Positions 6,173 to 6,598 of a DNA stretch of 6,598 nt are shown in pieces. The number at the start of each line of letters is the position of its first letter. Positions within the stretch are counted from its first letter, which is position 1. The position numbers and the translations under genes were made by a program. The notes beneath the pieces are model-generated. The model was not told where the DNA came from. It saw only the letters and a list, made by a program, of their open reading frames with translations, and did not search any database. The stretch is taken from assembly GCA_026418755.1 (NCBI GenBank), contig JAOAAR010000112.1, positions 1 to 6,598 on the forward strand, in the 5' to 3' direction. The stretch comes from Planctomycetota bacterium. GTDB taxonomy: Bacteria > Planctomycetota > SKW154.

Positions 6173-6578
6173 TGGAGAGCAGGTGGCGGTTGATTTTGCA
6201 AAAGGATATAAGTAGTGCTTATGCTATGGCATTAGACGATGCTTTGCACCGTGTTGCCGCAGAAGAGCAGATTGGCCTTCTTCATCTATATAGCACCGTT
6301 CCTTCACTTCTTCTTGGGCGCTGGCAGAGAATGGGAAAGGAGGGAAGGGCATCAGAAGAAAGAGATGTGAATCGCAGGCCGAGCGGAGGTGGTTCTATAA
6401 CGGGAGGAGAAAATGTTCTATTGTTCTCGCTGGCGTTGCCGTCATGCTGTTGTGACCAGTGGAGTAAAGGGCTTGAAAGAGCAAGCGATGTGATGAAGTC
6501 GCTTTTGAAAGGTAGGCTTTGTGCTGACGGTTTGATTAGAGACACAAAAACGGTCAAAGGGATGTTGACGGTATGCAG
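6172..6578 (+). CDS. Lipoate-protein ligase / BPL_LplA_LipB family protein (N-terminal part, cut by end of genomic sequence)
   Basis: Role (family knowledge): members attach lipoate or octanoate to a lysine of carrier domains such as GcvH or E2 subunits; a few transfer other acyl groups. Seen: 135 genomic codons. YAMALDDALHRV (17-28) resembles the opening helix of LplA-type proteins (NMAIDEAL), PSLLLGRWQ (44-52) resembles PTVSLGRFQ, and NRRPSGGGSI (67-76) matches the signature RRxSGGGAV that forms the acyl-adenylate site. The histidine that usually follows that glycine run is replaced here (GGGSITGG). A CCC run sits at 92-94. Start: ATG with GGGAG eight bases upstream (6159-6163), sharing one base with the preceding TGA, so it is translationally coupled to the oxidoreductase. 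Full members are about 250-340 residues. Codons from 6579 on are adapter-derived, and the peptide ending CLLYTS must not be taken as protein sequence. Confidence 0.75.
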
Positions 6579-6598
6579 CTGTCTCTTATACACATCTC
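6579..6598. other. Sequencing-library artefact: Tn5 mosaic-end (Nextera) adapter
   Basis: CTGTCTCTTATACACATCT at 6579-6597 is exactly the reverse complement of the 19-base synthetic mosaic end used in tagmentation libraries. The last base, C, agrees with the first base of one of the two Nextera adapter continuations. It lies exactly at the end of the sequence, as an untrimmed read-through does. It differs from both natural IS50 ends, so this is not a transposon insertion. Any reading frame through it, such as the reverse-strand peptide with YKRQ, is spurious. Confidence 0.97.

Noticed and set aside
6579..6598. A natural Tn5/IS50 end marking a transposon insertion.
   Set aside because: The sequence is the engineered mosaic end, differing from both natural IS50 ends, and lies exactly at the sequence end, so it is a library adapter.

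Overview
The window looks like part of a bacterial chromosome, probably from an anaerobic or microaerobic organism assembled from a short-read library. The evidence for a bacterium is the Shine-Dalgarno sites ahead of most genes, a TTAG-free compact operon style with ATG and TTG starts, a bacterial-type SemiSWEET gene and a sigma70-like promoter with a perfect TTGACA box. An archaeon is not strictly excluded and I cannot name a phylum. The last 20 bases are not genomic: they are the synthetic Tn5 mosaic-end (Nextera) adapter, so the genome sequence stops at 6578.

Left half, minus strand (1-3464): a tightly packed [NiFe]-hydrogenase maturation operon read right to left, hypB - hypF - hypC - hypD. 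Gaps and overlaps are 12 nt between hypB and hypF, a 32 nt overlap of hypF and hypC, and a 17 nt overlap of hypC and hypD. HypF makes the carbamoyl group that becomes CN on the iron, HypC and HypD carry the Fe(CN)2CO unit, and HypB is the GTPase of nickel delivery. hypD runs off the left edge. No hydrogenase structural gene, hypE or hypA is visible; hypE and others may lie beyond position 1, but hypA is missing from its usual place next to hypB. A good candidate promoter for the operon lies at 3510-3538.

Middle (3465-3950): a small SemiSWEET sugar transporter gene on the minus strand (3584-3847), then a 103 nt divergent intergenic region. This holds a perfect 7+1+7 palindrome, a weak plus-strand promoter candidate that overlaps it, and a possible 10-codon leader ORF.

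Right half, plus strand (3951-6578): three genes in a translationally coupled operon. They are a small [2Fe-2S] protein (Fer2_4 type), a 638-residue FAD/NAD(P) oxidoreductase with ferredoxin-like and BFD-like Fe-S segments, and the N-terminal part of a lipoate-protein-ligase family protein. The first two match the electron-transfer subunits of multi-subunit sarcosine, proline, hydroxyproline or opine dehydrogenases. The substrate-oxidising DAO-type flavoprotein is not in the window. The coupling of a lipoate ligase to this module is the most interesting biological point here.

There is no stretch of more than 300 bases without a gene, and I see no tRNA, rRNA, CRISPR array or insertion sequence.
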